This document shows, piece by piece, positions 19,292-28,600 of a stretch of DNA of 64,000 nucleotides; position 1 is the first letter of the stretch, and every line of letters begins with the position of its first letter. A program made the position numbers and the translations under genes. Below the pieces are notes generated by a model, which was not told where the DNA came from, did not search any database, and saw nothing but the letters and a program-made list of their open reading frames with translations. Source of the DNA: Pleurocapsa minor HA4230-MV1 (GTDB taxonomy: Bacteria; Cyanobacteriota; Cyanobacteriia; Cyanobacteriales; Xenococcaceae); contig JAHHHZ010000028.1 of assembly GCA_019359095.1 (NCBI GenBank), forward strand, positions 110,688 to 174,687. The letters run 5' to 3'.

Positions 19292-19528
19292 ATGTTTAAT
19301 CTTAATCAAGTTGTTCAACACAAAAAAATGGGAAAAGTTGGCAAGGTAATCGGTTATGGATATCAAACATTTGAAAATGTTGATTTTTTAACGATTAAGG
19401 TTCGACTTTTAAAAAATTTTTCACCCAAGCCAGTTGTGGAGGATATGAGCAAAGAGTGGTTTTCCAGGCAGCAGGATTCCGAAAAGTTTTGGCAGCAACA
19501 ATCTTCACCAGCTCGTCTTGCAGCTTAA
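19292..19528 (+). CDS. Small SH3-like basic protein, first of a paralogous pair
   Basis: 78 aa, unknown family. LNQVVQHKKMGKVGKVIGYGYQ suggests a small beta-barrel of the SH3/KOW kind, with a Gln-rich tail. It aligns along its length with the next gene (shared VxHxKxGxxGKxIxYGYQ and VED...W). AAAGGAG is at 19277-19283. It is the first gene after the riboswitch and therefore its likely target. Confidence 0.75.
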   Translation: MFNLNQVVQHKKMGKVGKVIGYGYQTFENVDFLTIKVRLLKNFSPKPVVEDMSKEWFSRQQDSEKFWQQQSSPARLAA

Positions 19529-19636
19529 ATCAAAGTTAATGTTTTCGATTATGGTCTCTAACTAAAACCGATGCAGGTTTTTAATTAGAAATTAATTAGA
19601 TAGCAACCATTAATTAATAATAGAGAAAATAAGCCT

Positions 19637-19855
19637 ATGTCTATGCTTAAAATCGGGGATATCGTTAAACATCAAAAAACAGGTAACATTGGCAAAATAA
19701 TAGATTACGGGTATCAAAAAATTAGTGACAGTTATTATTTAACAACTCTTAGAGTTGAACTTTTTACCTATAGTTCGATGACATCAACAGTTGAAGATTT
19801 GTTTGAACAATGGCAAGTTTGGCAAGGAGATCGTCATACTCGATTTTCTTTTTAA
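19637..19855 (+). CDS. Small SH3-like protein, second of the pair
   Basis: 72 aa, about one third identical to the preceding protein: IGDIVKHQKTGNIGKIIDYGYQ, then VEDLFEQWQVWQGD. A tandem duplication of a riboswitch-controlled gene is the simplest reading. The 108-base gap has no terminator, so co-transcription is likely; a hairpin with a T run follows this gene. Confidence 0.72.
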   Translation: MSMLKIGDIVKHQKTGNIGKIIDYGYQKISDSYYLTTLRVELFTYSSMTSTVEDLFEQWQVWQGDRHTRFSF

Positions 19856-19969
19856 CAATGCTTTAATACTCCTTCAATAATCTAGATAAATTCCCTAATT
19901 AATAGATGATTGGACGAAATTATTACCCTAGAAGGATGTCAATAGAACAATCTTAAGTTGATACTTTAA

Positions 19970-20006
19970 AACAGCCAGTAAATTTATCGCTGACTGCTTT
20001 TTTTTA
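19970..20006 (+). terminator. Probable terminator after the small gene pair
   Basis: Imperfect hairpin AGCCAGT / ACTGCT followed by eight T. It would separate the riboswitch transcript from nrtB, though readthrough cannot be excluded. Confidence 0.55.
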
Positions 20007-20073
20007 GCCAAAGTTAGCCAAAGTTTTAGCAATCTTAATTCCAACAAAACAAATATCAATCAAGGATTATTGT

Positions 20074-20907
20074 ATGAATTTATCTACATTTGCCGTAGCT
20101 GGGCAAGTTGCCTGGAAAAAGGCAAAACCAATAATTATTAGAGACACATTTTTGTTACCATTAGCAGGTTTTGCTGGGTTAATTGCAGTTTGGTGGACGA
20201 TCGCTCTATTTCGCCCTGAACTAATGCCCACTCCACCACAGGCACTAATGGAAAATTTAGACTATATTTTTCATCCCTTTTATCGTCGAGGGCCTGGGGA
20301 TTTAGGTTTGGGTTGGTTGCTGATAGCTAGTTTACGGCGGGTAGTCATTGGGTTTCTAATTGGGGCTGCGGTAGCTATCCCCGTCGGATTTTTGATTGGA
20401 ATGTCTAGACCTGCGATGCTGGCGATCAATCCTTTAATTCAAGTTCTTAAGCCTGTTTCTCCCTTGGCTTGGTTACCTATTGCTCTAGCTATTTTTAATG
20501 TTGCCGATCCTTCAGCTATTTTCGTTATTTTTATTACTTCTCTTTGGTCAACTATTATCAATACAGCTTTGGGAGTATCTAGCGTCCCCAAAGACTATCA
20601 AGACGTGGCGCAAATGCTGGAAATGCCAGCCTGGAAAAGAATTGTCAAAATTATTTTGCCTGCCAGTTTACCCTATATTTTTACTGGGTTGCGGATTAGT
20701 TTAGGGATTGCCTGGTTGGTAATTGTGGCGGTAGAAATGTTGACAGGCGGAATTGGAATTGGCTTCTTTGTTTGGGATGAATGGAGTCGTCTTAATCTTA
20801 GTTCTGTATTTTTGGCTGTATTTGTGATTGGTATCACTGGTTTAATCCTTGACTATATTTTGGGATTGATCCAAACCTGGGTAACTCATCGTCCTGCTCG
20901 TTCCTAA
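20074..20907 (+). CDS. nrtB: Nitrate/nitrite ABC transporter permease
   Basis: 277 aa with about six membrane helices and the EAA-type cytoplasmic loop (YQDVAQMLEMPAWKRIVKIILPASLPYIFTGLRI). The N-terminal FAVAGQVAWKKAKP and the region SPLAWLPIALAIFN fit NrtB/CmpB permeases. First of three genes in the order B-A-D; bicarbonate (CmpB-type) transport is the main alternative. Confidence 0.87.
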   Translation: MNLSTFAVAGQVAWKKAKPIIIRDTFLLPLAGFAGLIAVWWTIALFRPELMPTPPQALMENLDYIFHPFYRRGPGDLGLGWLLIASLRRVVIGFLIGAAVAIPVGFLIGMSRPAMLAINPLIQVLKPVSPLAWLPIALAIFNVADPSAIFVIFITSLWSTIINTALGVSSVPKDYQDVAQMLEMPAWKRIVKIILPASLPYIFTGLRISLGIAWLVIVAVEMLTGGIGIGFFVWDEWSRLNLSSVFLAVFVIGITGLILDYILGLIQTWVTHRPARS

Positions 20908-20946
20908 TTAACAAATTAGTTAAGAAATAACCTGGAGTATTAGTAA

Positions 20947-22362
20947 ATGAATAGGAAAATAAAACGCCGAACCTTCTTGCAAGGTTTAGGGACGAGTGCG
21001 TCGGCGATCGCTTTATCAAGTTGTGCGATAAGTGGTAGTAAAGCACCTAAAATTCTAACAGAAGAAGCCTTAGCAGTAGAACCAATTGTTAAACCAGAAA
21101 GTTTAGAAAAGCCCAATCTAACTATCGGTTATGTACCTGTTAATGATTCTGCTCCCTTTGCCGTAGCGTGGGAGAAAGGTTTTTTTCGCAAGTATGGTTT
21201 AAATGTCACTTTAAGTCGCGAAGCCAGTTGGGCAAACTCTCGCGATGGGGTCATCTTTGGTCGTTTAGATGCTTCTCCCGTAGTTTCTGGGGCAGTTATG
21301 AACGCCAGAGCTGGGGCAGAAGGTGCGCGTCACGCTCCTTTGTGTGCTGCCATGACTATTCACCGTCATGGTAATGCCATGACCATGAGTAGAGAGCTTT
21401 GGGATGCTGGTATTCGTCCTTGGAAAGACTATAACGGAAATTTAGAACAGTTCGGCAAGGATTTTGATGGTTATTTCCGTAATGCTCCGCCAGAAAAGCG
21501 TTCTTTAGCAGTAGTTTTAAGTTCGGCCATTTATGAATACTTTGTTCGTTATCTAATCTCTGCTACTGGATTAAATCCTGATGAAGCATTTCGCATTATG
21601 ATTACTCCCCCACCTCAGATGGTGACTAATATGCGGATTGGGGCAATGCAGGCTTACATGGTGGCAGAACCTTGGAATACCAGAGCAATTTCTGGTGATA
21701 AAGAGCTTGGCTATGAAAGTATTGGCTTTACTTTTGCCCAAGGAAGAGAAATTTGGCGTGGACATCCCGATCGCGTTTTGGCGGTAATGGAATCTTTTAT
21801 TAACGAGAATCCTAAAACATATCGCTCTTTAGTTAAAGCAATGATTGAAGCTTGTCAATATTGTAGCAAACCAGAAAATCGCGCCGAAGTAGCTCAAATT
21901 GTCTCGGAAAAATCCTTTACGGGAGCCAAGCCAAATATAACTAGTGCAGGAATTGTGGGAGATTACAACTATGGCGGTTTTGACGATCAAAAACGAATTG
22001 TTGATGATATAGCCACTACTATTTTCTACGATTTACCTGCCGAAGTTTCCGATGTTCCTAACGATCATTCCACTTTTTTGTGGCAATCACAAAATCTGTG
22101 GTTAATGACTCAAGCTACACGTTGGCAACAAATTAAGGAGTTTCCTAAAAATGCCGACAAAATCGCGCGGACAGCTTGGCGTACTGACTTATACCGCGAA
22201 ATCGCTGATGAAATGGGTATTAAGTGTCCGACAGAAGATTTTAAGGTTGAGTCCGCCGAGGCATTTATTGACAATAGAGCTTTTGACCCGAGCGATCCAG
22301 TCGCTTATCTCGACAGTTTTAAAATTCGGGCAAATGCACCCCGCTCATTTTTTATGTCTTAG
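20947..22362 (+). CDS. nrtA: Nitrate-type ABC transporter substrate-binding lipoprotein
   Basis: 471 aa. A twin-arginine motif (RRTFLQG) is followed by a lipobox (ALSSC, Cys26), so it is probably exported folded and lipid-anchored. LTIGYVPVNDSAPFAVAWEKGFF opens the binding domain. HRHGNAMTMSRELWDAGIRPW and MVAEPWNTRA match NrtA/CmpA binding proteins. It follows nrtB by 39 bases. Nitrate is favoured over bicarbonate because nirA is next door. Confidence 0.9.
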   Translation: MNRKIKRRTFLQGLGTSASAIALSSCAISGSKAPKILTEEALAVEPIVKPESLEKPNLTIGYVPVNDSAPFAVAWEKGFFRKYGLNVTLSREASWANSRDGVIFGRLDASPVVSGAVMNARAGAEGARHAPLCAAMTIHRHGNAMTMSRELWDAGIRPWKDYNGNLEQFGKDFDGYFRNAPPEKRSLAVVLSSAIYEYFVRYLISATGLNPDEAFRIMITPPPQMVTNMRIGAMQAYMVAEPWNTRAISGDKELGYESIGFTFAQGREIWRGHPDRVLAVMESFINENPKTYRSLVKAMIEACQYCSKPENRAEVAQIVSEKSFTGAKPNITSAGIVGDYNYGGFDDQKRIVDDIATTIFYDLPAEVSDVPNDHSTFLWQSQNLWLMTQATRWQQIKEFPKNADKIARTAWRTDLYREIADEMGIKCPTEDFKVESAEAFIDNRAFDPSDPVAYLDSFKIRANAPRSFFMS

Positions 22363-22414
22363 GTCTTGTTTAGCACCAATATTCCGAGTACTTTAGTTTT
22401 TACAGGAGTTACCA

Positions 22415-23242
22415 ATGTTCAGTTCTACTATCACTAATAAAAGCAATACTATGGTCGATCGCAGTCAAGATGATTTTTTGGTCATCGAAAATTTGGTTAA
22501 AGCCTTTCCTAAACCTGATGGTGGAAAAACGGTAGTTATCGACGGTATTGATTTAACTATTGGGGCAGAGGAGTATATTTCGGTAATTGGTCACTCGGGT
22601 TGCGGAAAATCAACCATGCTCAGAATTATCGCTGGTTTAGATAAAGCAACTGCAGGGACAATTACCCTAGAAGGTAAAGAAATTCGTAAACCAGGCGCAG
22701 AAAGAATGATGGTTTTTCAAAATTATGCTCTTTTGCCTTGGCTGACAGTTAGGGAAAATATTAAATTAGCGGTAGATGAAGTATATAAAAAAGCTACTCG
22801 TGCCGAAAAAATAGATTCGATCAACGAGCATTTAGAAATGGTCAATTTAATCGAAGCCGCAGATAAATACCCCGATGAAATTTCTGGAGGGATGAAACAA
22901 AGGGTAGGAATTGCTCGGGCTTTGATTACTCGTCCCAAAATGCTACTGATGGACGAACCTTTTGGCGCATTGGATGCTTTAACTAAAAGAAAGCTCCAAG
23001 CACAGGTGTTAGATATCTGGGAAAATCATCGCCAAGCAGTAATGATGATTACCCATGATGTAGACGAGGCAATTTATATGTCCGATCGCATTATTTTGAT
23101 GACTAATGGCCCTGAAGCTAAGATTGGCGAGATTCTTAAAGTACCTTTTCCCCACCCTCGCGATCGCAAGGCAATTCTTAAGTCACAAGAGTATTATGAT
23201 TTACGTAATCGAGCTTTAGAGTTTCTGGAACAATATCAATAG
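22415..23242 (+). CDS. nrtD: Nitrate-type ABC transporter ATPase
   Basis: 275 aa NrtD/SsuB-type ATPase: Walker A GHSGCGKST, Q-loop VFQNYALLPW, signature ISGGMKQR, Walker B LLMDEPFGALD, H-loop MITHDVDEA. No NrtC-like second ATPase with a fused binding domain follows, unlike the usual nrtABCD set. GGAG precedes the ATG by 7 bases. Confidence 0.88.
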   Translation: MFSSTITNKSNTMVDRSQDDFLVIENLVKAFPKPDGGKTVVIDGIDLTIGAEEYISVIGHSGCGKSTMLRIIAGLDKATAGTITLEGKEIRKPGAERMMVFQNYALLPWLTVRENIKLAVDEVYKKATRAEKIDSINEHLEMVNLIEAADKYPDEISGGMKQRVGIARALITRPKMLLMDEPFGALDALTKRKLQAQVLDIWENHRQAVMMITHDVDEAIYMSDRIILMTNGPEAKIGEILKVPFPHPRDRKAILKSQEYYDLRNRALEFLEQYQ

Positions 23243-23268
23243 AGTCATGTTCCAATTTAAACTTTGTC

Positions 23269-23291
23269 GGGGGAGCGAACAGTAGTTCCCC
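23269..23291. terminator. Hairpin between convergent nrtD and nirA
   Basis: GGGGA / TCCCC inverted repeat with a roughly 12-base loop in the 59-base gap between the two stops. There is no long T run, so function as a bidirectional terminator is only plausible. Confidence 0.45.
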
Positions 23292-23301
23292 TTACAAAGC
23301 G

Positions 23302-25185
23302 TTAAGCATCTACCACAATTGAGCTAACGGGTTTAGCGCAACAGGTTAAAATTTCTCCTGGTTCTAAACCATTTAAGGCATCGTAATCTGAATCATAGGT
23401 TACTTCCCCCTTCAATACTTTGGCGGTACAAGTGCCACAAGTGCCAGCGCGACAGCTGCTCTCAATTTCAATTGCTGCTTTTTCGGCTGCATCGAGAACG
23501 TATTCACTTTCAATACAGCTAGATTCTTTCCAAGAATTAGCAAAAAATACTTTGGTGCCAATGGGGCTTGTTGGTTCTGAAGCGATCTTTTGAGGAACTT
23601 CGACCACAGGTTGAGGCGCTTCAATTACGACACCATCTTTTAACTTAGCGTTAAACTTTTCCATCAACAATGTTCTTAAAGTAGCTTTGAGATCATCTAT
23701 CGCCACACCTTGATTGACAATGGTTCCTAATTCAGCCCCTTGACCAACTTTTCCTCCAGCATAAATTTTTGCTCCTTCTATTGCCTTGCCATCTTGACGG
23801 ACTTTTGTTCCCATTAAACCAATATCACCAGCTTGTGGTTGTCCACAGGAGTTAGGGCATCCTGTCCAATGCAAACGAACACGCTGGGGAATATCTAATT
23901 CGCGATCGAGTTCTTGAGCTAGCTGTAAGGCTCTTTGTTTTGTTTCAATCAAGGCAAAATTACAGTAGCGCGCACCTGTACAAGATATGACTGAGCGAGT
24001 CAGGGTACTGGGATTAATTGAGAACTCTTTTAATAGTGGTTCACTAAGAAATGTTTCGACATTCTCATCTGCAACATGGGGAATAATTGCATTTTGTTCT
24101 ACCGTCAACCGAATTTCACCGTTGCCATACACTTCTGCTAATCTAGCCAGTTCAAACATCGGTTCGGCTGATAAACGCCCCATGGGAACATGTATACCAA
24201 TATAGTTATACCCAGCTTGTTTTTGGGGATGTACTCCCAAATGGTCTTTCTTATCTTGAGTGATTTCATCTTTTGGAGCAGCATCAGCCAAAGTTTCACC
24301 CAACTCTTGTTCTAATAACTGACGGAATTTCTCGACCCCCCAAGTTTCAATTAACCACATCAAACGAGCTTTGGGGCGACTCGCTCTTAATCCTGCTGCA
24401 CCACCAAATTTATTGTAGACAGTGAGAACAGCGCGAGAAAAGTCTACTACAGTTTCATCATCAGCAGGAACCCAGACCCCTAAAGGAATTGATTCGGCGC
24501 AGCGTTGAGCCGATAAATAGCCGCCTACCAAGACATTAAAACCAAGCACTCCATCTCGATAAGCGGGAATAAAGGCAAGATCGTTTAATTCTGCATGAAT
24601 TGAATTATCTCTCGCCCCTTCGATCGCAATATTAAATTTGCGCGGTAAATTACTAAAGGAATAGTTACCTTCACCATTGTTAGTAATCATGTCCTGAACT
24701 TTTTGATTCATTTCTCTAGTATCAATCAATTCATCAGGATCGATGCCTGCTACAGGAGAACCAGTTAAATTGCGCACATTGTCCATTCCCGACTGAATAC
24801 TGGTTAAGCCTACCTGTTTGAATTTAGTGAAAATTTCAGGAATATCTTCGAGGTGAATGCCTCGCAGTTGAATGTTTTGACGAGTAGTAATATCTGCTGT
24901 CCCCTGATCGCCATAACGTTCGATCGCATTAGCTAAGACACGCATCTGTTCACTATTGACTACACCATTGGCAAGTCGCATTCTCAGCATAAATTTCCCT
25001 GGAGTCACTGGCCGATAGAAAATTCCCAACCACTTAAGACGAGTTTCTAAATCGGTTTTATCTACCGCTTCCCAGCCTATTTGAGCAAAATGTTCTAACT
25101 CACGCTTAACGTCTAAACCATCCTTCTCGGCTTTGACTTTTTCTACTTTGTTAAGTTTTATTTTGGGATCGGCTTCAGTAGTCAT
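23302..25185 (-). CDS. nirA: Ferredoxin-nitrite reductase with fused C-terminal [2Fe-2S] domain
   Basis: Six-electron reduction of nitrite to ammonium. Residues about 20-520 are the sirohaem/[4Fe-4S] reductase: two ferrodoxin-like half domains and cluster ligands in SCTGARYC and GCPNSCGQPQ. Residues about 540-627 form a plant-type ferredoxin domain with CRAGTCGTC and a later Cys in LTCCAKP. This extension is known from Plectonema boryanum NirA and gives 627 aa instead of about 510. It is convergent with the nrt genes rather than leading them; no clear NtcA box (GTA-N8-TAC) was spotted upstream. Confidence 0.93.
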   Translation of the reverse strand: MTTEADPKIKLNKVEKVKAEKDGLDVKRELEHFAQIGWEAVDKTDLETRLKWLGIFYRPVTPGKFMLRMRLANGVVNSEQMRVLANAIERYGDQGTADITTRQNIQLRGIHLEDIPEIFTKFKQVGLTSIQSGMDNVRNLTGSPVAGIDPDELIDTREMNQKVQDMITNNGEGNYSFSNLPRKFNIAIEGARDNSIHAELNDLAFIPAYRDGVLGFNVLVGGYLSAQRCAESIPLGVWVPADDETVVDFSRAVLTVYNKFGGAAGLRASRPKARLMWLIETWGVEKFRQLLEQELGETLADAAPKDEITQDKKDHLGVHPQKQAGYNYIGIHVPMGRLSAEPMFELARLAEVYGNGEIRLTVEQNAIIPHVADENVETFLSEPLLKEFSINPSTLTRSVISCTGARYCNFALIETKQRALQLAQELDRELDIPQRVRLHWTGCPNSCGQPQAGDIGLMGTKVRQDGKAIEGAKIYAGGKVGQGAELGTIVNQGVAIDDLKATLRTLLMEKFNAKLKDGVVIEAPQPVVEVPQKIASEPTSPIGTKVFFANSWKESSCIESEYVLDAAEKAAIEIESSCRAGTCGTCTAKVLKGEVTYDSDYDALNGLEPGEILTCCAKPVSSIVVDA

Positions 25186-25432
25186 AAATCTAAATTTTTG
25201 CTAGTAGAGAGTTTTGAATAAACTAAAAAACAGTTATCCTATAGTGTTCTGCTGATTTACTGTTGATCCTAAGATTATGAAGATTCCTTGAGATGAATTG
25301 TATATTATGCGACAAAATATTTATGCCTATGTTAATAGCGCATGATATACAATCCTTTTTTGCATCTTATATATTTACTGAAAGCTTTATAAGACGGGAT
25401 TTACAGAGAATTTCAACGATGGAGTTGGGAAA

Positions 25433-25550
25433 TATAGCCGTACAAAATTAGTGGCGCGTTTTGAGTGTGAATCTTCATACTCAAAAGCCGCCACAGCGAT
25501 AGACAATTAGAGTTATCGGCTCGAAGGAGTAGATAGCAGGTAGTAGGTAG
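25433..25550. repeat. TATAGCCGTA-family element, copy 2, interrupted by a hairpin insert
   Basis: Starts TATAGCCGTACAAAATTAG, then a 44-base near-perfect palindrome (GTGGCGCGTTTTGAGT ... ACTCAAAAGCCGCCAC, 25451-25494), then resumes with CGATAGACAATTAGAG and GTAGTAGGTAG. Other copies run AAAATTAGCGATAGACAATT without the insert, so the palindrome is a secondary insertion. The right terminal repeat is not recognisable. Confidence 0.7.
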
Positions 25551-25650
25551 TCCTAAAGGACGACGCGTAGCTAGTCCTAAAGGATAAGCTCCGCAAATGC
25601 GACACGAAGTTAGTCCTTTAGGGCTTTAGCATACCGCTTCGCATATAGGT
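25550..25650. repeat. CCTAAAGGATA-type dispersed repeat
   Basis: Contains CCTAAAGGACGACGCG, CCTAAAGGATAAGCTCCGC, CACGAAGTTAGTCCTTTAGG and AGCATACCGCTTCGCATA. Related stretches lie at 18272-18300, 43782-43880 and 58302-58410. The unit is degenerate and rich in short inverted repeats; no open frame. Confidence 0.6.
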
Positions 25651-25684
25651 AGTACTAAAAAGATGAAGATAATTTCTATCTTGT

Positions 25685-28600
25685 TTAGCTGACAACACCT
25701 GATTGATTTCTCACCAGGGTTAACATAGTTTGGATTAATTGGTTTGCATCAACGGGTTTGGGAAGATGCTCTTGAAAGCCACAGCTTAAAGCTCGTTCTC
25801 GATCTGTTTCTCCCGCGTAGGCAGTTAAGGCGATCGCTGGAATCTGCCCTCCCTGTTCTGACGGTAGAGAACGTATCTGTTCGATTAGGCTATAGCCATT
25901 TGTTTCTGGCATACCAATATCGCTGACCAAAATATCGGCTGGAAATGATTCGAGAACCTTTAAAGCTTCAGTGGCAGAGGCGACAGTCATAACTTTTGCG
26001 CCATACTGAGTGAGCAACACATCGAGTAATTCACGGGCATCTAGTTGATCGTCTACACAAAGAACTTGAATCCCAGTTAGATCTAATTCTCGATTTGATA
26101 AATTATTGTTTTGCTCTATCTCTGGTTCAAGGTTGATTAATGGCAATCTAACCGTAAAGGTAGCACCCAATCCTTCACCATCACTCTGGGCTGAAATTGT
26201 GCCACCGTGAGCTTCAACCAAATGATAGACGATCGCCAAACCCAATCCTAATCCACCATGGTTGCGGGTAATCGAGGCATCTTGTTGGCGAAAGTACTCA
26301 AATATATGGGGTAAGAAGTCAGAGTTAATACCTTTGCCCGTATCACTAACCGTAATTTGTGCCAAATTGTCTATCTGTTCTAAGCAAATGTCTACTTGTC
26401 CACCAGCTGGAGTGAACTTGATCGCATTAGAAAGCAAGTTCCAAATAATTTGCTGAAGTCGCGTAACGTCACCAGCTATTTGCCCAATATTTGGTAAAAC
26501 AAGGTTAAGAGAAATCGATTTAGCAACTGCGGCTGTTTTAACAGCTTCAAGCGCTGACTGAATTGCGAGTACAAGATTAAGGGGAGTGGTGTTCAAGTTC
26601 AGTTTCCCGCGTAAAATTTTGGCAACATCAAGCAGATCGTCAATCAATTGAGACTGTAACTTGGCGTTACGTTCGATAATTTCTAACCCTTGAGCCATTC
26701 GCGATTGGTCAAAATTTTGAGTTTGCAACAGTTGCGACCAACCCAAGATCGGATTGAGGGGCGATCGCAATTCATGGGAGACAATCGCCAGGAACTCATC
26801 TTTAATGCGGTTGGCTCGTTCAGCTTCCCCACGAGCTGCTTTTTCCCACTCCAGAGCGCGATCTCGTTCTATTTCTAGTTGTTTTTGAGCTTCAATATCT
26901 GTTGCTGTACCAAACCATTTAACCACTTGACCTTGCTCATTTTTTTGCGCGATTGCTTGATGTAAATGCCAACGGTATTTTCCATCTGAGCGTCGCATTC
27001 GACCTTCAGCTTGATAGTATGCATTATTGCTTTGTATGGCTAATGCCCATTGCTGATTAAGATGTGGCGCATCTTCTGGATGGACAACTGTTTGCCAACC
27101 TAAAGTTTGTATTTGTTCGAGGCTTAAACCAGTGAAATCTAACCACCGTTGATTGACGTTTAAGATTGTACCTTCTTGACTTGCTGTCCAGACCAATTGA
27201 GGGATTGATTCGATTAAACACCGATAGCGTTCCTCGCTTTCTCGCAAATCTAATTCTGTCTGTCTGAGTTTTTCAATATCCGTATTGGTGCCAAACCAAC
27301 GCACAATTTCTCCTTGCTCGTTCCGAATGGGAATAGCACGGGAGAGAAACCAACGATATTTGCCATCTTGACCTCGTATGGGGAAGGTATCTTCCCATGG
27401 CTCGCCTATTTCAATAAAATGACGAAAATACTTGACGACTCGCTCGACGTGTTCGGGATGATGTACCTTCTGCCATCCCCACCCCTGCATTTCTGCCAAA
27501 GTAGTTCCAGTGTAATCGAACCAGCGTTGGTTATACCAAAAGATCCCGCCACTTGCATCTGTCATCCAGGCAAACTGTGACATATTATCTGCTAGGGTAC
27601 GAAAGCGTTCCTCGCTTTCTCGCAAATCTAGTTCTGTCTGTTGGCTTTGGCTGATATCCCGCGAAACTGCTAGCAGTTGTACTACTTGTCCTGTAGCATT
27701 GAGAACTGGTGAAATGATTACATCCCAAAATTTTGGTGTTCCTTTAGCAGTTGCACAATAGCCTTGGAATCTGCTCAATTTTCCTGCTTTAGTTAGAGCG
27801 ATCGCTTTTTCCATTTCTGGCTGTATTTCATCTGACCAGAAACAAGACCATTTTTGCTGGAGATAGTCATCTAGATTATCGATTTCCATCAGACACATAC
27901 CACCAGCGTTCATATATAAGAGCCGTCCATCTAGATCTAGAAGTTTGATGCAGTCGCTACTGCTTTCTAACATCCGACGTTTCAGCTCTTCACTTGATTG
28001 TACTTGCTGATATAACTGTGCCTGTTGCAAAGCAATGCTGACGTGGGTTGTTAACTGCTGGAGTAATTCAATTTCTAGAGTTTGCCAAACTCTAGGCTCA
28101 GAGCAGTGATGGGCAATCAGTAGTCCCCAAAATTGGTCTGCGTGCATAATCGGGATAACTAGATTAGCTCTGACTTGGAACTGAGCCAGCAGTTCGACAT
28201 GACAAGGATCGATGCTACCATCGTAAATATCAGATTTTGCTCTCACCCAACTCTGACGATAGATTTCGACGTAGTTCTCGTTGAAATGGGGATCGCAATT
28301 TAACACTGCGGGTCGCTCGCGCCGAAGATTATTGTCAGCCAAGCAAGGGTCATAAAAACTTGAGGATTTGAGCGATTGCCACTTCTTGCTTACCGATTCG
28401 GCAACCACTACACCATTACCATCGGGCTGCAACTGAAAAACAACGACGCGATCGGTATGGAGAAACTGCCGTACTGTATCTACGGTAGTCTGAAAAATCT
28501 GCTCCAGATTCAGCGATTGGTAGATTTGCTGAGTGATCTCGCCGATTAATCGTTCTCCCTCGATGCGCTGTTGCAATTGGCTGCGTAACTGCACTGCTTC

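Larger units (their letters stand above)
25186..25684. other. Intergenic region packed with repeat elements
   Basis: About 500 bases between the nirA start and the end of the hybrid kinase gene, both on the minus strand. The left 150 bases should hold the nirA promoter. From 25433 on it is a mosaic of a TATAGCCGTA-family element, a nested hairpin (25451-25494) and CCTAAAGGATA-type repeats up to about 25650. No coding sequence is seen. Confidence 0.6.

Noticed and set aside
25185..25330. NtcA binding site upstream of nirA
   Set aside because: No GTA-N8-TAC match found by eye, only partial half-sites.
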